Assembly (NCBI RefSeq): GCF_022921055.1
Contig: NZ_CP095061.1
Coordinates: forward strand, 216,001 to 280,000
Direction of reading: 5' to 3'
Length of the DNA stretch: 64,000 nt
Source of the DNA: Hymenobacter volaticus
Lineage (GTDB): Bacteria; Bacteroidota; Bacteroidia; Cytophagales; Hymenobacteraceae
The translations under genes were made by a program, and so were the position numbers. Position 1 is the first letter of the stretch. Every line of letters begins with the position of its first letter. Below, in pieces: positions 19,193-27,426 of the stretch. A model generated the notes under the pieces. The model was not told where the DNA came from and ran no database searches. It saw only the letters and a list, made by a program, of their open reading frames with translations.

Positions 19193-19888
19193 ATGAAATT
19201 GACAGCTTCTCCCTTCGATGAGCAAACCGGCGAATTGTTAGCCGTTTATCGTGATGCTTACCTAAGCGGCGATTTGAGCCGCTCATCGGCCAAAGCCGTG
19301 GAAGAGTACCTGCGTCGGGATGCCGATAAGGCCCACGAAACTCTCAACCGCTGGCAGCAATTGCATACCGAAGAGCCAGCTGCTTTGGCTACGCCAAACT
19401 GGGTGCAAAAGCAAGTGCAATCTATTCAGGCGCAGCCTGTGCGTTTCCGCCGCCGGGCCACCTCTATGGTTGCCGCAACGGCTCTGCTCGGCACAATGGT
19501 ATTTGCCGGCACTAGCTTGCCCACCGACCGCACCGTGGAAAGCCTGCCAACCGAAACGATGATGCTTCCAACCGAAGCAGCGCTTGAGGCATCTTCGGCT
19601 TCGTCTGCCGCCTCTTCTATGCGCATGATTACGGTGCGCGGTCGGATTCTCAACGAAGAAGGTACTCCGCTGATCGGGGCCACTGTAATGCACCCAAGCA
19701 GCCGCCACGGCGTGTCAACCAACGCCGACGGCGAGTACGTGATGCACGTTCCGGCTGGCACTAGCAGCCTCAAGTACGGCTACGGTGGCTACCAGGACGA
19801 GGAGTTGGCCGTAAAAGGCAGCAGCACTGCCAACGTAACGCTACTCCCTAAAGGCAAGGTACAGAAGCGCCATTGGTGGCAGTTCTAA
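19193..19888 (+). CDS. Anti-sigma-like single-pass protein with carboxypeptidase-regulatory domain
   Basis: This 231-residue membrane protein appears to have an N-in topology. Residues 1-85 form a helical cytosolic part (LSGDLSRSSAKAVEEYLRRD) resembling the N-terminal region of some anti-sigma or scaffold proteins, without a ZAS His/Cys motif. One transmembrane helix lies at about 91-108 (MVAATALLGTMVFAGTSL), followed by a Ser/Ala linker. The periplasmic C-terminal domain at about 140-215 is of the CarboxypepD_reg type (TVRGRILNEEGTPLIGATV...TNADGEYVMHVPAG), as found at the start of TonB-dependent receptors. It is embedded between Roadblock genes 2 and 3, suggesting that its cytosolic face and the Roadblock proteins work together. 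Confidence 0.68.
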   Translation: MKLTASPFDEQTGELLAVYRDAYLSGDLSRSSAKAVEEYLRRDADKAHETLNRWQQLHTEEPAALATPNWVQKQVQSIQAQPVRFRRRATSMVAATALLGTMVFAGTSLPTDRTVESLPTETMMLPTEAALEASSASSAASSMRMITVRGRILNEEGTPLIGATVMHPSSRHGVSTNADGEYVMHVPAGTSSLKYGYGGYQDEELAVKGSSTANVTLLPKGKVQKRHWWQF

Positions 19889-20032
19889 GCGCGCATTGCG
19901 CTTGAGCAGTACAAAGAATAAAGAGTTGTTGGGAAGTGCATGGGCTGTTAAGTACTCGTTGTCGGGCGCTACTACGCATGAGTCGACCAGCAACGCACAA
20001 AGAGTAAAAAACAGCTTTCGTAACCTGTCTGC

Positions 20033-20452
20033 GTGAAACCGAAATCGTACCGAAGAAAACCACCCAAACCGAAGCCGGCCGCTCCCGACCCGCTTGCCGC
20101 TCGGGTGGTGCAGCAGGTGCTCCTGGAGCTGCCCGAGTTGCTAGCGGTGGCAGTGGTAGATGTTGCCTCAGGCACCAGCCTGGCCGCACATTCCACTGCC
20201 ACCATCAACCCCAACACGGCAGCTTCCTTTAATGCCGAAGTAGTTAGGCAGAAACAGAAGGCCATGGCTGCCTTGGAGCTTACCGATGAGCGCATTGATG
20301 ATATCCTTATTACGCTGTCCAGCCAGTTGCATCTGCTCCAACTGACACCCGATAGCAGCCGGTTTATTTATCTGGTGGTGTCGGCGCAGTACACCAACCT
20401 AGGCATTGCCCGGGAAGTGCTACGGGCACAGGTAAGCCAGTTGGAAGCCTAG
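20033..20452 (+). CDS. Roadblock/LC7-like protein, copy 3 (GTG start)
   Basis: This is the third paralogue, 139 residues, closest to copy 1. It shares VAVVDVASGTSLAAHS, the central helix FNAEVVRQKQKAMAALEL, DDILITLSSQLHLLQL and the terminal NLGIAREVLRAQVSQL. No ATG is available; GTG at 20033 follows an in-frame stop. The first 17 residues are strongly basic and Pro-rich (KPKSYRRKPPKPKP), absent from the other copies, and could bind nucleic acid or membrane lipids. It lies 144 bases after the membrane protein and is followed by a terminator that closes the cluster. Confidence 0.7.
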   Translation: MKPKSYRRKPPKPKPAAPDPLAARVVQQVLLELPELLAVAVVDVASGTSLAAHSTATINPNTAASFNAEVVRQKQKAMAALELTDERIDDILITLSSQLHLLQLTPDSSRFIYLVVSAQYTNLGIAREVLRAQVSQLEA

Positions 20453-20479
20453 CCGCACAGCGTGTTTTTCTATATTCGA

Positions 20480-20512
20480 AGCTCCTTCTCTCACCTGAGA
20501 AGGGGCTTTTTG
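20480..20512 (+). terminator. Intrinsic terminator closing the Roadblock cluster
   Basis: An 11-bp stem (agctccttctc/gagaaggggct, one T-G pair) and a six-base loop are followed by TTTTT. Confidence 0.85.
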
Positions 20513-20801
20513 TTGTGTAACACCTATGCCGAGGCACTAGCGCAAAAGCAGCCAGCTGTTCTTAAACACGGAAGGCTCCTGATATTCCGTGCAAACCACC
20601 ATGTTCCAGTAGGGCACGCAATAGCTACCCTAGTTGCTGGTCATCTGCAACGAGCAGACAGCTAGCAGTCTGAGAACGAATTGAAACTTATTTCGCGGGC
20701 GCAATCCTTTCCGAAAGGCATATCTCAGAATTACACCAGTTCACAACTTCGCCGTTCGTACCTTCGTGGCCGTTGATTTCCACCGAACTCACTTTCTGAG
20801 T

Positions 20802-22208
20802 ATGAACCAATACGACGTTACCGTCATCGGCTCCGGTCCAGGCGGTTATGTAGCGGCTATCCGCTGCGCCCAGCTTGGCCTCAAAACGGCCCTCATCGAG
20901 AAATACGACACCTTAGGCGGCACCTGCCTCAATGTGGGTTGCATTCCCAGCAAAGCCCTCCTCGACTCGACCGAGCACTTCCACAATGCCGGCCACACCT
21001 TCAAGGAGCACGGCATTGAGCTGAGTGACCTGCAGATCAACATGAACCAGCTCATCGACCGTAAAAACGGGGTGGTGAAGGCCAATACCGACGGCATTCA
21101 GTTCCTGATGAAGAAGAACAAAATCGACGTCATTAAGGGCGTGGGTTCGTTCGTAGATAAGAATCACATCAAAATTCAGCCCACCGCGGGCGGCGAGGAG
21201 CAGCAGATCGAGACCAAAAATGTCATCATTGCTACCGGCTCTAAGCCCACGGTGCTGCCTTTCATCAAGCAGGACAAGCAGCGCATCATCACCAGCACCG
21301 AGGCCCTGAACATCCGGGAGGTGCCCAAGCACATGATCGTAATTGGTGGCGGCGTAATCGGGCTGGAAATGGCTTCTGTGTATGCCCGCCTCGGCGCGAA
21401 AGTGTCTATTATAGAGTTCATGGACTCCCTCATCCCCACCATGGACCGCGCCCTCGGCAAAGAGCTGAAGCGCATCCTGGGCAAAATTGGCATCGAGTTC
21501 TTCCTGAGCCACAAAGTAACGGGCGCTACCCGCGAGGGCGACGCCGTGACGGTAACTGCTACCAATCCGAAAGGCGAGGAAGTGAAGTTTGAAGGCGACT
21601 ACTGCCTGGTAGCTGTGGGCCGCGTGCCCTACACCGCAGGCCTGAACCTGGAAGCTGCCGGCGTAGAAATGGAAGAGCGCGGCCGCATCAAGGTCGATGA
21701 GCACCTGCAAACCAACGTGCCCGGCATCTACGCCATCGGCGATGTAATTCGGGGCGCTATGCTAGCCCACAAGGCCGAAGAAGAAGGCGTGTATGTGGCC
21801 GAAACCATTGTAGGCCAGAAGCCGCACATCAACTACCTGCTCATCCCTGGGGTGGTGTACACCTGGCCGGAAGTGGCCGGTGTGGGCTACACCGAAGAGC
21901 AGCTAAAGGAGCAGGGCAAGGCCTACAAAACCGGCTCGTTCCCGTTCCGTGCCTCGGGCCGCGCCCGCGCCTCTATGGACCTCGACGGCTTCGTGAAAGT
22001 GCTGGCCGACAAGGAAACTGACGAAATCCTGGGCGTGCACATGATCGGCCCCCGCATCGCCGACCTAATTGCCGAAGCCGTAACGGCCATGGAGTTCCGC
22101 GCCTCCGCCGAGGACGTAGCCCGCATGAGCCACGCCCACCCCACCTACGCCGAAGCCATGAAGGAAGCCTGCCTAGCCGCTACCGAGAACCGCGCGATTC
22201 ATATGTAA
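20802..22208 (+). CDS. lpdA: Dihydrolipoyl dehydrogenase (E3)
   Basis: This is the FAD-dependent E3 subunit that reoxidises lipoyl groups of 2-oxo acid dehydrogenase complexes and the glycine cleavage system. The ATG at 20802 (MNQYDVTVIGSGPGGYVAA) fits the family; the longer frame from 20766 overlaps a TACCTTCG -7-like element at 20759. Seen are the FAD GxGxxG at the N-terminus, the redox pair GGTCLNVGCIPSK (Cys near 43 and 48), the NAD site IGGGVIGLEMASVYARLG near 180, and AIGDVIRGAMLAHKA. The catalytic HAHPTYAE lies near the C-terminus. The length of 468 residues is normal. It stands alone, 13 kb from sucA-odhB, and probably serves several complexes. Confidence 0.96.
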   Translation: MNQYDVTVIGSGPGGYVAAIRCAQLGLKTALIEKYDTLGGTCLNVGCIPSKALLDSTEHFHNAGHTFKEHGIELSDLQINMNQLIDRKNGVVKANTDGIQFLMKKNKIDVIKGVGSFVDKNHIKIQPTAGGEEQQIETKNVIIATGSKPTVLPFIKQDKQRIITSTEALNIREVPKHMIVIGGGVIGLEMASVYARLGAKVSIIEFMDSLIPTMDRALGKELKRILGKIGIEFFLSHKVTGATREGDAVTVTATNPKGEEVKFEGDYCLVAVGRVPYTAGLNLEAAGVEMEERGRIKVDEHLQTNVPGIYAIGDVIRGAMLAHKAEEEGVYVAETIVGQKPHINYLLIPGVVYTWPEVAGVGYTEEQLKEQGKAYKTGSFPFRASGRARASMDLDGFVKVLADKETDEILGVHMIGPRIADLIAEAVTAMEFRASAEDVARMSHAHPTYAEAMKEACLAATENRAIHM

Positions 22209-22232
22209 TTCCGTATTTAAGCGTTAGTGAGG

Positions 22233-22270
22233 AAAAGAGGGCGGTACTCCTATGAGTACCGCCCTCTTTT
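22233..22270. terminator. Bidirectional intrinsic terminator
   Basis: A perfect 17-bp stem with a CTAT loop is flanked by A and T runs. It separates lpdA from the convergent HARE-HTH gene. Confidence 0.9.
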
Positions 22271-22305
22271 TGCTTTACAGCATCTAGTAGCAGATAATCA
22301 ATCAC

Positions 22306-23268
22306 TTAGTTATCTTTAGTCGGGATGTTATGCTCTTTACAGTATGATGTAATCTCAGTATCTGATGAAAAGTAATTATCGCAAAATTCTTCCAGTTCTT
22401 TCTCGCTAGATCTTATATATCGGTCTTCCGCCTTCAGTATCTTATCGATTTTATCAATAAACTTATCGAAGTCATTATTAATATGACAAAGCTTGTCGAT
22501 TGTCTTAAAATCAAGACTTTTAAAACTAGATTGATGAATAATTTTGCTTTCGTAAGGATTTGCTTTCAACTCAATTACCCCAATACCAAATGATTGATTG
22601 AGTCGGCTTATTTCGTCACTCAAATTATCACCTATTTCGAAGGCAACTAAATAACCATAGTTCGCCCAGCTCGAGTTTGAAACAGCTTGGAAATAGGCTT
22701 GTTTCAAATCGTAATCGGTGTTTATCTCTCGCTTGAGCTCGTACGAAGTTATTTTAAATGACTCTGCAACACTGATAGACTTGATAAGACTCTGACTGGT
22801 CCTCGTGTGCAGACGGGTAAAATTAACCCCAACCATATCTGGATGGATCCATTTTTGGTTATTGTCCTTGCTGTTTACAGATTGTTCGTGGTATATAGTT
22901 TTGGTAGATATGCCAACGCTTTTTAAGTATGTGCTGAATAATTTATGTAAGGATCGTTCACTGTATGAGGTCTTTTTCTGACTAGGTAGTTGTGTAACTT
23001 GTATAGATGTTGTTGCAATAGGAAAAATTGTATTTTCGTTCTTGCTTAGGTAATAACTAAAGTTGCCTTTGCCTGTACTTATTCTCTTTACCCTCGAATC
23101 ACCATTTCGGATAAAACTACCGAGCATTGCTGAAACTGTAGCAGCTGGTGTTTTAGCCTGTCCGAAATCATAATATTTCTTTTGGACCACATGCCCACAA
23201 ACTTCATTATGGGTAACTAAATTGCCTAGGTCTTCTAAGCTTTGAAGAATGGCTTCTTTGATAGTCAT
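22306..23268 (-). CDS. HARE-HTH plus PD-(D/E)xK-like nuclease, HrgA/COG2958-like
   Basis: This 320-residue protein looks like a stand-alone restriction-type protein. Residues 1-75 form a HARE-HTH-like winged helix (MTIKEAILQSLEDLGNLVTHNEV...AKTPAATVSAML). Residues 100-245 resemble a PD-(D/E)xK nuclease fold: YSERSLHKLFSTYLK, then HPDMVGV (candidate acidic residue), then SYELKREINTDYDLKQAYFQA with the E-x-K step. The remainder is helical. Similar proteins are annotated HrgA or COG2958 and are often linked to restriction loci. The gene is strikingly AT-rich compared with its neighbours, uses AT-ending codons and has no partner methylase here, which suggests horizontal gain. Function is inferred only. 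Confidence 0.65.
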   Translation of the reverse strand: MTIKEAILQSLEDLGNLVTHNEVCGHVVQKKYYDFGQAKTPAATVSAMLGSFIRNGDSRVKRISTGKGNFSYYLSKNENTIFPIATTSIQVTQLPSQKKTSYSERSLHKLFSTYLKSVGISTKTIYHEQSVNSKDNNQKWIHPDMVGVNFTRLHTRTSQSLIKSISVAESFKITSYELKREINTDYDLKQAYFQAVSNSSWANYGYLVAFEIGDNLSDEISRLNQSFGIGVIELKANPYESKIIHQSSFKSLDFKTIDKLCHINNDFDKFIDKIDKILKAEDRYIRSSEKELEEFCDNYFSSDTEITSYCKEHNIPTKDN

Positions 23269-23345
23269 GGTGTGATTGATATGCAGGATTGAGTTGTGAG
23301 CAAAGAGGAAGTATACACTTTATAATTCGAGTCCTTTCTTTTTCT

Positions 23346-23528
23346 TCACGTCTTCTGCACCAGCTTAAACTCATTCTTGGTCACTTGGTACTGCTGGCCT
23401 TGGATGGTGATGGTTTCGCCTTCCAGCAGCTTACTTAAGTACTCAATGTCGCCCTCGATGGTGTATAGGGTGAAGCCATGCTTACGGGCCAGGGCGAGGT
23501 AGCGCGGATTGAAAAAGGCTGAAGCCAC
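23346..23528 (-). CDS. Orphan C-terminal-like fragment
   Basis: This 60-codon frame starts with GTG inside a hairpin, and the same frame stays open upstream to about 23585, next to the SUFU stop. The protein looks natural (NPRYLALARKHGFTLYTIEG...EGETITIQGQQYQV) but resembles the end of a larger protein. There are two readings. One is a C-terminal extension of the SUFU gene, joined by one missing G at 23578-23579 (LW followed by GNYSRK). The other is a remnant of an unrelated gene. I do not recognise a family. The terminator-like hairpin inside the frame speaks against the first reading. Confidence 0.35.
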   Translation of the reverse strand: MASAFFNPRYLALARKHGFTLYTIEGDIEYLSKLLEGETITIQGQQYQVTKNEFKLVQKT

Positions 23529-23546
23529 GAGCGCTTCAGCCTTTTT
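23512..23546 (-). terminator. Terminator-like hairpin after SUFU gene
   Basis: A 14-bp perfect stem aaaaaggctgaagc/gcttcagccttttt with a 7-base loop lies about 30 bases beyond the SUFU stop on the minus strand. It overlaps the 5' end of the orphan fragment frame. Confidence 0.7.
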
Positions 23547-23574
23547 AGAATAAGGTAGCGCCTTACGGCTGTAG

Positions 23575-24348
23575 TTACCACAAGCCTAGAAAGCCCTTTT
23601 TTGCGGCGGCGTTAGGACGGTTTAGGTCCACTACGTCGGTGATGCCGTACTTCTCGAACTTATCGAGTAGAACCTCATAGCCTTTCCGCATTTTCAGGTC
23701 CATTTCTTCCTTATAGATGGCGTAAAGGCAGTAGAAGTTGATGGTCTTCTCGTCATTGATTTTCAACTCTCGAAATTCATCGGGTAGGCTAAGCGAAGGC
23801 AGCAGCAACATGCAGCCCAGCTTGGTATTAGAAGCATAGGGAGCCGCTTCTTCTCCGTTCGGGATGGTGTGCCCATGGCCAAGCCAAGTGTTGTACTCGT
23901 GGGGGAAACGGGCCAGAAATTTCAGCCACCGAATGGGCCAGTACGTGTTTTCGATTTCGTCGTCTTCATCGTCGGTATCGGGGCCAAGTTGGGGGAACTC
24001 CCAGGTGCTGGGCAGCAGAATACACAGTTCCGCGTAGCGCATGTCTTCCGCGCCTTCGGGAACTGTCATAGGTAGGTCGCTCATGCCAGAAGTGACCAGT
24101 ACTTTAAATGGGAAATCGGCGCTAGGCTCCACGAAATGCACATCAATGTGCACCTTGTCGGAAATGAGTTCGTGAAAGACCCCGCTGACTAGGCCAATGT
24201 GACGCTCGATATGATCGGAAATGGCTTGGATAGCTTCATCATCGCCGGAGGCTAAGCTAAAATCAGCGGGCTCAACGTCTTCGTAACGATAAATCGGGCT
24301 GCCGGAAGCGGATAGTTCTTGCTCTGATTCGGGGTCCTGCTCTGTCAT
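23575..24348 (-). CDS. Suppressor-of-fused (SUFU) domain protein
   Basis: This 257-residue cytoplasmic protein has a SUFU-like domain from about residue 45: VFHELISDKVHIDVHFVEPSADFPFKVLVTSGMSDLPM, YAELCILLPSTW, then WPIRWLKFLARFPHEYNTWLGHGHTIPNG. In bacteria these domains occur in immunity proteins of toxin systems and in lone genes of unknown role. The N-terminal 40 residues are acidic and likely disordered. No toxin gene is adjacent. The tail KKGFLGLW is a plausible natural end, although the frame of the fragment just downstream could be joined by a single added base. It is divergent from the S41 peptidase. Confidence 0.85.
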   Translation of the reverse strand: MTEQDPESEQELSASGSPIYRYEDVEPADFSLASGDDEAIQAISDHIERHIGLVSGVFHELISDKVHIDVHFVEPSADFPFKVLVTSGMSDLPMTVPEGAEDMRYAELCILLPSTWEFPQLGPDTDDEDDEIENTYWPIRWLKFLARFPHEYNTWLGHGHTIPNGEEAAPYASNTKLGCMLLLPSLSLPDEFRELKINDEKTINFYCLYAIYKEEMDLKMRKGYEVLLDKFEKYGITDVVDLNRPNAAAKKGFLGLW

Positions 24349-24555
24349 AGGATAGGGTAAATGAGAAATGAAAAGTTAGATAACGAAATGTAGCAACAAG
24401 CTGTCGAGCTGCAAGCCTGCTGCAAGAGCTAGAAAGGTAGGGTGGCGGCAGCGGCAGCGGGACTTCAACAAAAGCCTAACCGAGAAGGAGCACTCCAAAA
24501 TGCCATTAGTTTTTAGTAACTAGGCTGGCGTAACACTATTCATACTTTCCTAGCA

Positions 24556-25818
24556 GTGATACACACTTGTTGGCGCCTGATATGCGCGCTCTTATTGGTT
24601 TTCCTGCCCACCACGCTTCTGGCTCAAACCAAGCTCACGCCGGCGCAGTACCAGCAGGACTTCGACTACTTCTGGACGACCGTCAACGAGAACTATTGCT
24701 ACTTCGACAAGAAGCAGACCGACTGGGCGAAGGTGCGCACGTATTACGGGGCGCAGTTGCCGGGCATTACCACCAAGGCACAGTTTACGCGCCTGCTGGA
24801 AAACGCTCTCAACGAGCTCTACGACAACCACGCTTCCCTCTCCACCAACCTGCCCGACTCGCGCCGCTTGCTGCCTTCGGGCACCGATGTGTGGGTACAG
24901 TACCAGCAAGGCAAGGCGGTAGTGGTGGCAGTGCGCGCAGGGTACGGAGCCGAGCGAAGTGGCCTACGCCCCGGCATGGAAATCGTGGCGGTGAACGATG
25001 TGCCTATTGTGCAGGCGGTATCGCTCCTGCTAGGTAAGTGCCTGAAGACCGTAGACGAAGCCGCCCGTGAGGTAGCTCTCAACCAAGCCCTGGCGGGTAC
25101 CCATACTACCCCGCGCAAGCTGACGGTACGCGTCCAAGGCAAGCGGCGCGACCTGTACCCTGACGCGCCTACCGCCCAGTTAGAGAACATCCGTTATCCA
25201 CGTCTGCTGGAAAGCCAACAGCTAGGCACCATTGGCTACATCAAAATCAACAATAGCTTGGGTGATAACCGCCTGATGGCCGCTTTCGACAGCACCCTTG
25301 ATGTGCTGGCTGCCACCACAGGCCTCGTGCTGGACTTACGAGAAACGCCCAATGGCGGCAATACCACTGTGGCCCGGGCCATCATGGGGCGCTTTATCAC
25401 CGAGGAGCAGCCGTACCAACGCCATGAGTTTCCGGCCGAAGAGCAGCAGTTTGGCATCAAGCGTAGCACCTTAGAACTGGTATCGCCGCGGCTGCGGCCC
25501 TATACCCGGCCTTTGGTGGTGTTGGTCGGCCGCTGGACGAGCAGCATGGGCGAGGGCATCACTATTGGGCTCGACGCCATGCGCCGGGCCACCGTTGTGG
25601 GCACCGAAATGGCTCGTCTCAACGGCGCTATTACTTCGTTCCGGCTGCCGAATTCAGGTTTTGGTTTCAACATTCCTACTGAGCGCCTTTATCGAGTTGA
25701 CAAATTGCCACGAGAAAACTTCGTGCCTGCCAAGCGCCCTAACCCAGATACAGAAGGAACGTCCGATGCAGGACTGGCCGCCGCCGTGCAGCTGCTTCAG
25801 AATACCAACAAACCCTGA
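24556..25818 (+). CDS. Exported S41-family peptidase
   Basis: This is a serine peptidase of the C-terminal-processing (Ctp/tricorn-like) family, 420 residues, with a GTG start and a signal peptide (residues 1-23, ending LLAQ). Order: a helical cap (FDYFWTTVNENYCYFDKK), a PDZ-like domain (about 110-180, with SGLRPGMEIVAVNDVPI), then the catalytic core with GLVLDLRETPNGGNTT. The nucleophile region WTSSMGEG at about 326-333 contains the likely catalytic Ser. No in-frame ATG exists near the N-terminus. It probably acts in the periplasm on unknown proteins. It is divergent from the SUFU gene. Confidence 0.87.
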   Translation: MIHTCWRLICALLLVFLPTTLLAQTKLTPAQYQQDFDYFWTTVNENYCYFDKKQTDWAKVRTYYGAQLPGITTKAQFTRLLENALNELYDNHASLSTNLPDSRRLLPSGTDVWVQYQQGKAVVVAVRAGYGAERSGLRPGMEIVAVNDVPIVQAVSLLLGKCLKTVDEAAREVALNQALAGTHTTPRKLTVRVQGKRRDLYPDAPTAQLENIRYPRLLESQQLGTIGYIKINNSLGDNRLMAAFDSTLDVLAATTGLVLDLRETPNGGNTTVARAIMGRFITEEQPYQRHEFPAEEQQFGIKRSTLELVSPRLRPYTRPLVVLVGRWTSSMGEGITIGLDAMRRATVVGTEMARLNGAITSFRLPNSGFGFNIPTERLYRVDKLPRENFVPAKRPNPDTEGTSDAGLAAAVQLLQNTNKP

Positions 25819-25972
25819 CTGCTGTTCACCTGGTAAGAAGTGGCACTGCCGATAACAGAAACGGGCTTATCATAACCTTAGTAGTTGCTTGTCCCTGTGT
25901 CTTAGCAATCTGCGAAGCTACCCAGGAGTTAAAACCACGTAGATGCGGTGCTGACTTTTGCGTGCGTTGCTA

Positions 25973-26413
25973 ATGAAGAAGCTGCTCAGAAGTACCGTCA
26001 TGTGTGGCTGCCTTTTCTGGCCGGTGCTTGCGTACGCCGGCGAGAAGGAGGTGAAGGCCGTGTTCCTGTTGCAAGGAGGAATTGGTGGAATACTGATTGG
26101 GGCCGGGCTCTACGCCGCGTTTATGGTGCTATCGGCCATGTTCTTCCGGAAGAAAACCACGGTAGCAACGCTTTTTGTGCTCTGCGTTGCCTTTTATATT
26201 TACATGCAATATCAGTCAATCTACTTCCTGGCCATTGCTTTGCATTTTATGCGCACACGCCAGATGCAGTATGAGTTTGGGGAGCTAACTAGCGTACTGA
26301 TTTGGGTTTTGCTCCTTATTGGGATTTGGGGGTTGGCGGTATTCGGTATTGCACTGCGGATGTGGACAAGCCGGAACCGAGTCCAAAAGGCCAGTTCGCT
26401 AAGTGGGCAGTAA
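25973..26413 (+). CDS. Small integral membrane protein
   Basis: I do not recognise this 146-residue protein. The ATG at 25973 begins a signal-like helix (KKLLRSTVMCGCLFWPVLAYAG). Three further hydrophobic segments follow, roughly residues 33-56, 62-85 and 100-125, and a basic Ser-rich tail. A TTG at 25958 would add five residues without purpose. It lies 154 bases after the S41 gene in the same direction and could be co-transcribed. No motif points to a function. Confidence 0.6.
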   Translation: MKKLLRSTVMCGCLFWPVLAYAGEKEVKAVFLLQGGIGGILIGAGLYAAFMVLSAMFFRKKTTVATLFVLCVAFYIYMQYQSIYFLAIALHFMRTRQMQYEFGELTSVLIWVLLLIGIWGLAVFGIALRMWTSRNRVQKASSLSGQ

Positions 26414-26675
26414 ATACCAGTTTTAGATCTTGCCGTAAAAACGCGAAGTAACTCTGAGTCTTTAGCTTTCTGTTCTCTTAAACTTTGCGCGGGCCGGAGA
26501 AGGTTGCTGTCAAGCTCAAGCGTAACGCCTTTGCCGTATAGCACCCATAAAAAGCAGTATGTGGAAAAAGGAAACCTTGACGGCAAACCTTGCGAATAAC
26601 GAACCCGCAGGGGCGCAGGCCTTAAAAAGCTTTGTGCTTGTAGCAGATCCAATTTTAAGTTTTCTCGTCACTCTC

Positions 26676-27014
26676 ATGGCTAAGGACAAGAAGAAGCACT
26701 CGAAGAAAGGCGGTCAGTCAGACGACTTGCTTGACGAAGCAGCGGTAGCGCTCAAGAAGTTTCGCAAAGTCACCAAGCAAATCAACAAGCTGAGCACGGG
26801 CCAAAAGTTGGTAGGCGGCGTGGCCTTGCTGGCGGCTGGTCTAACGTATCTGGCGAAAAAGCAAGCGGAGGGTGGCCCCGCAACCGATGCCTCACCCGAT
26901 GCCAAAGCAGCCGAGGAAACTCTAGCCAAGATGACGGACGAGAAAGAAGCGCCCATGCCTCCACTCAGAAAAAGTCCGCATCGGAGCAAGAAAAGCAAGC
27001 ATATCCTGGACTAA
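26676..27014 (+). CDS. Lysine-rich small hypothetical protein
   Basis: This protein of about 112 residues begins MAKDKKKHSKKGG. The ATG at 26676 is preferred to 26559 because the upstream 39 residues lack protein-like character. It has a basic head, a helical middle (LDEAAVALKKFRKVTKQINKL), one short hydrophobic helix (VGGVALLAAGLTYLA, about 50-65) and a basic tail (RKSPHRSKKSKHILD). It may be a small membrane-anchored or DNA-binding basic protein. There are no recognised domains. Confidence 0.6.
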   Translation: MAKDKKKHSKKGGQSDDLLDEAAVALKKFRKVTKQINKLSTGQKLVGGVALLAAGLTYLAKKQAEGGPATDASPDAKAAEETLAKMTDEKEAPMPPLRKSPHRSKKSKHILD

Positions 27015-27192
27015 CGCTTGGCGCCAGCGGTAGCGGGTACAGCTTTTTTCAATGTTGCTACCAAGCCGCATACGCTGCTCGATGCAGGCTTAATTTCCTG
27101 CAAGCGAATGCAATGCGAACAGCAGCACCGCGAGCATGAGTTAGTGGTAAGAAACAAAAAAAGCTTTTCTGCTCTGCAGAAGCAGTTTTTTC

Positions 27193-27222
27193 TTGTAGGT
27201 ATCAAATTCACTCTTACCTTTG
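27193..27222 (+). promoter_or_regulatory. tRNA-Asp promoter, Bacteroidota type
   Basis: TTG at 27193-27195, a 19-base spacer and a perfect TAccTTTG at 27215-27222 match the Bacteroidota housekeeping promoter. The predicted start is near 27229, about 36 bases before the tRNA. Confidence 0.8.
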
Positions 27223-27264
27223 CAGCACTTTAGCGAAAAGCACTTGTGCTGCGCTGAGGGAAAT

Positions 27265-27338
27265 GGTTCGGTAGTTCAGTCGGTTAGAATGCCGCCCTGT
27301 CACGGCGGAGGTCGCGGGTTCGAGTCCCGTCCGGACCG
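27265..27338 (+). tRNA. tRNA-Asp(GTC)
   Basis: The cloverleaf folds fully. The acceptor stem is GGTTCGG/CCGGACC with one T-G pair, followed by a four-pair D arm. The anticodon stem CCGCC/GGCGG has loop CTGTCAC and anticodon GTC. The T arm GCGGG/CCCGT has loop TTCGAGT. The discriminator base is G. CCA is not encoded. A strong terminator follows and there is no neighbouring tRNA. Confidence 0.96.
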
Positions 27339-27369
27339 CTTCGAAAGCAAGTACTTGCTTGAAAGCTTA

Positions 27370-27404
27370 AAAAGCCCCTTAGCAGACGCTAAGGGGCTTT
27401 TTTT
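27370..27404 (+). terminator. Intrinsic terminator after tRNA-Asp
   Basis: A 14-bp stem aaaagccccttagc/gctaaggggctttt and an AGAC loop are followed by TTT. The arms could also serve the convergent DUF5694 gene. Confidence 0.9.
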
Positions 27405-27426
27405 ATGTCGTTAGTCGGCATGCTGG

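Noticed and set aside
20462..20665. 67-codon frame after Roadblock copy 3
   Set aside because: It reads through the intrinsic terminator and lacks any recognisable protein pattern.
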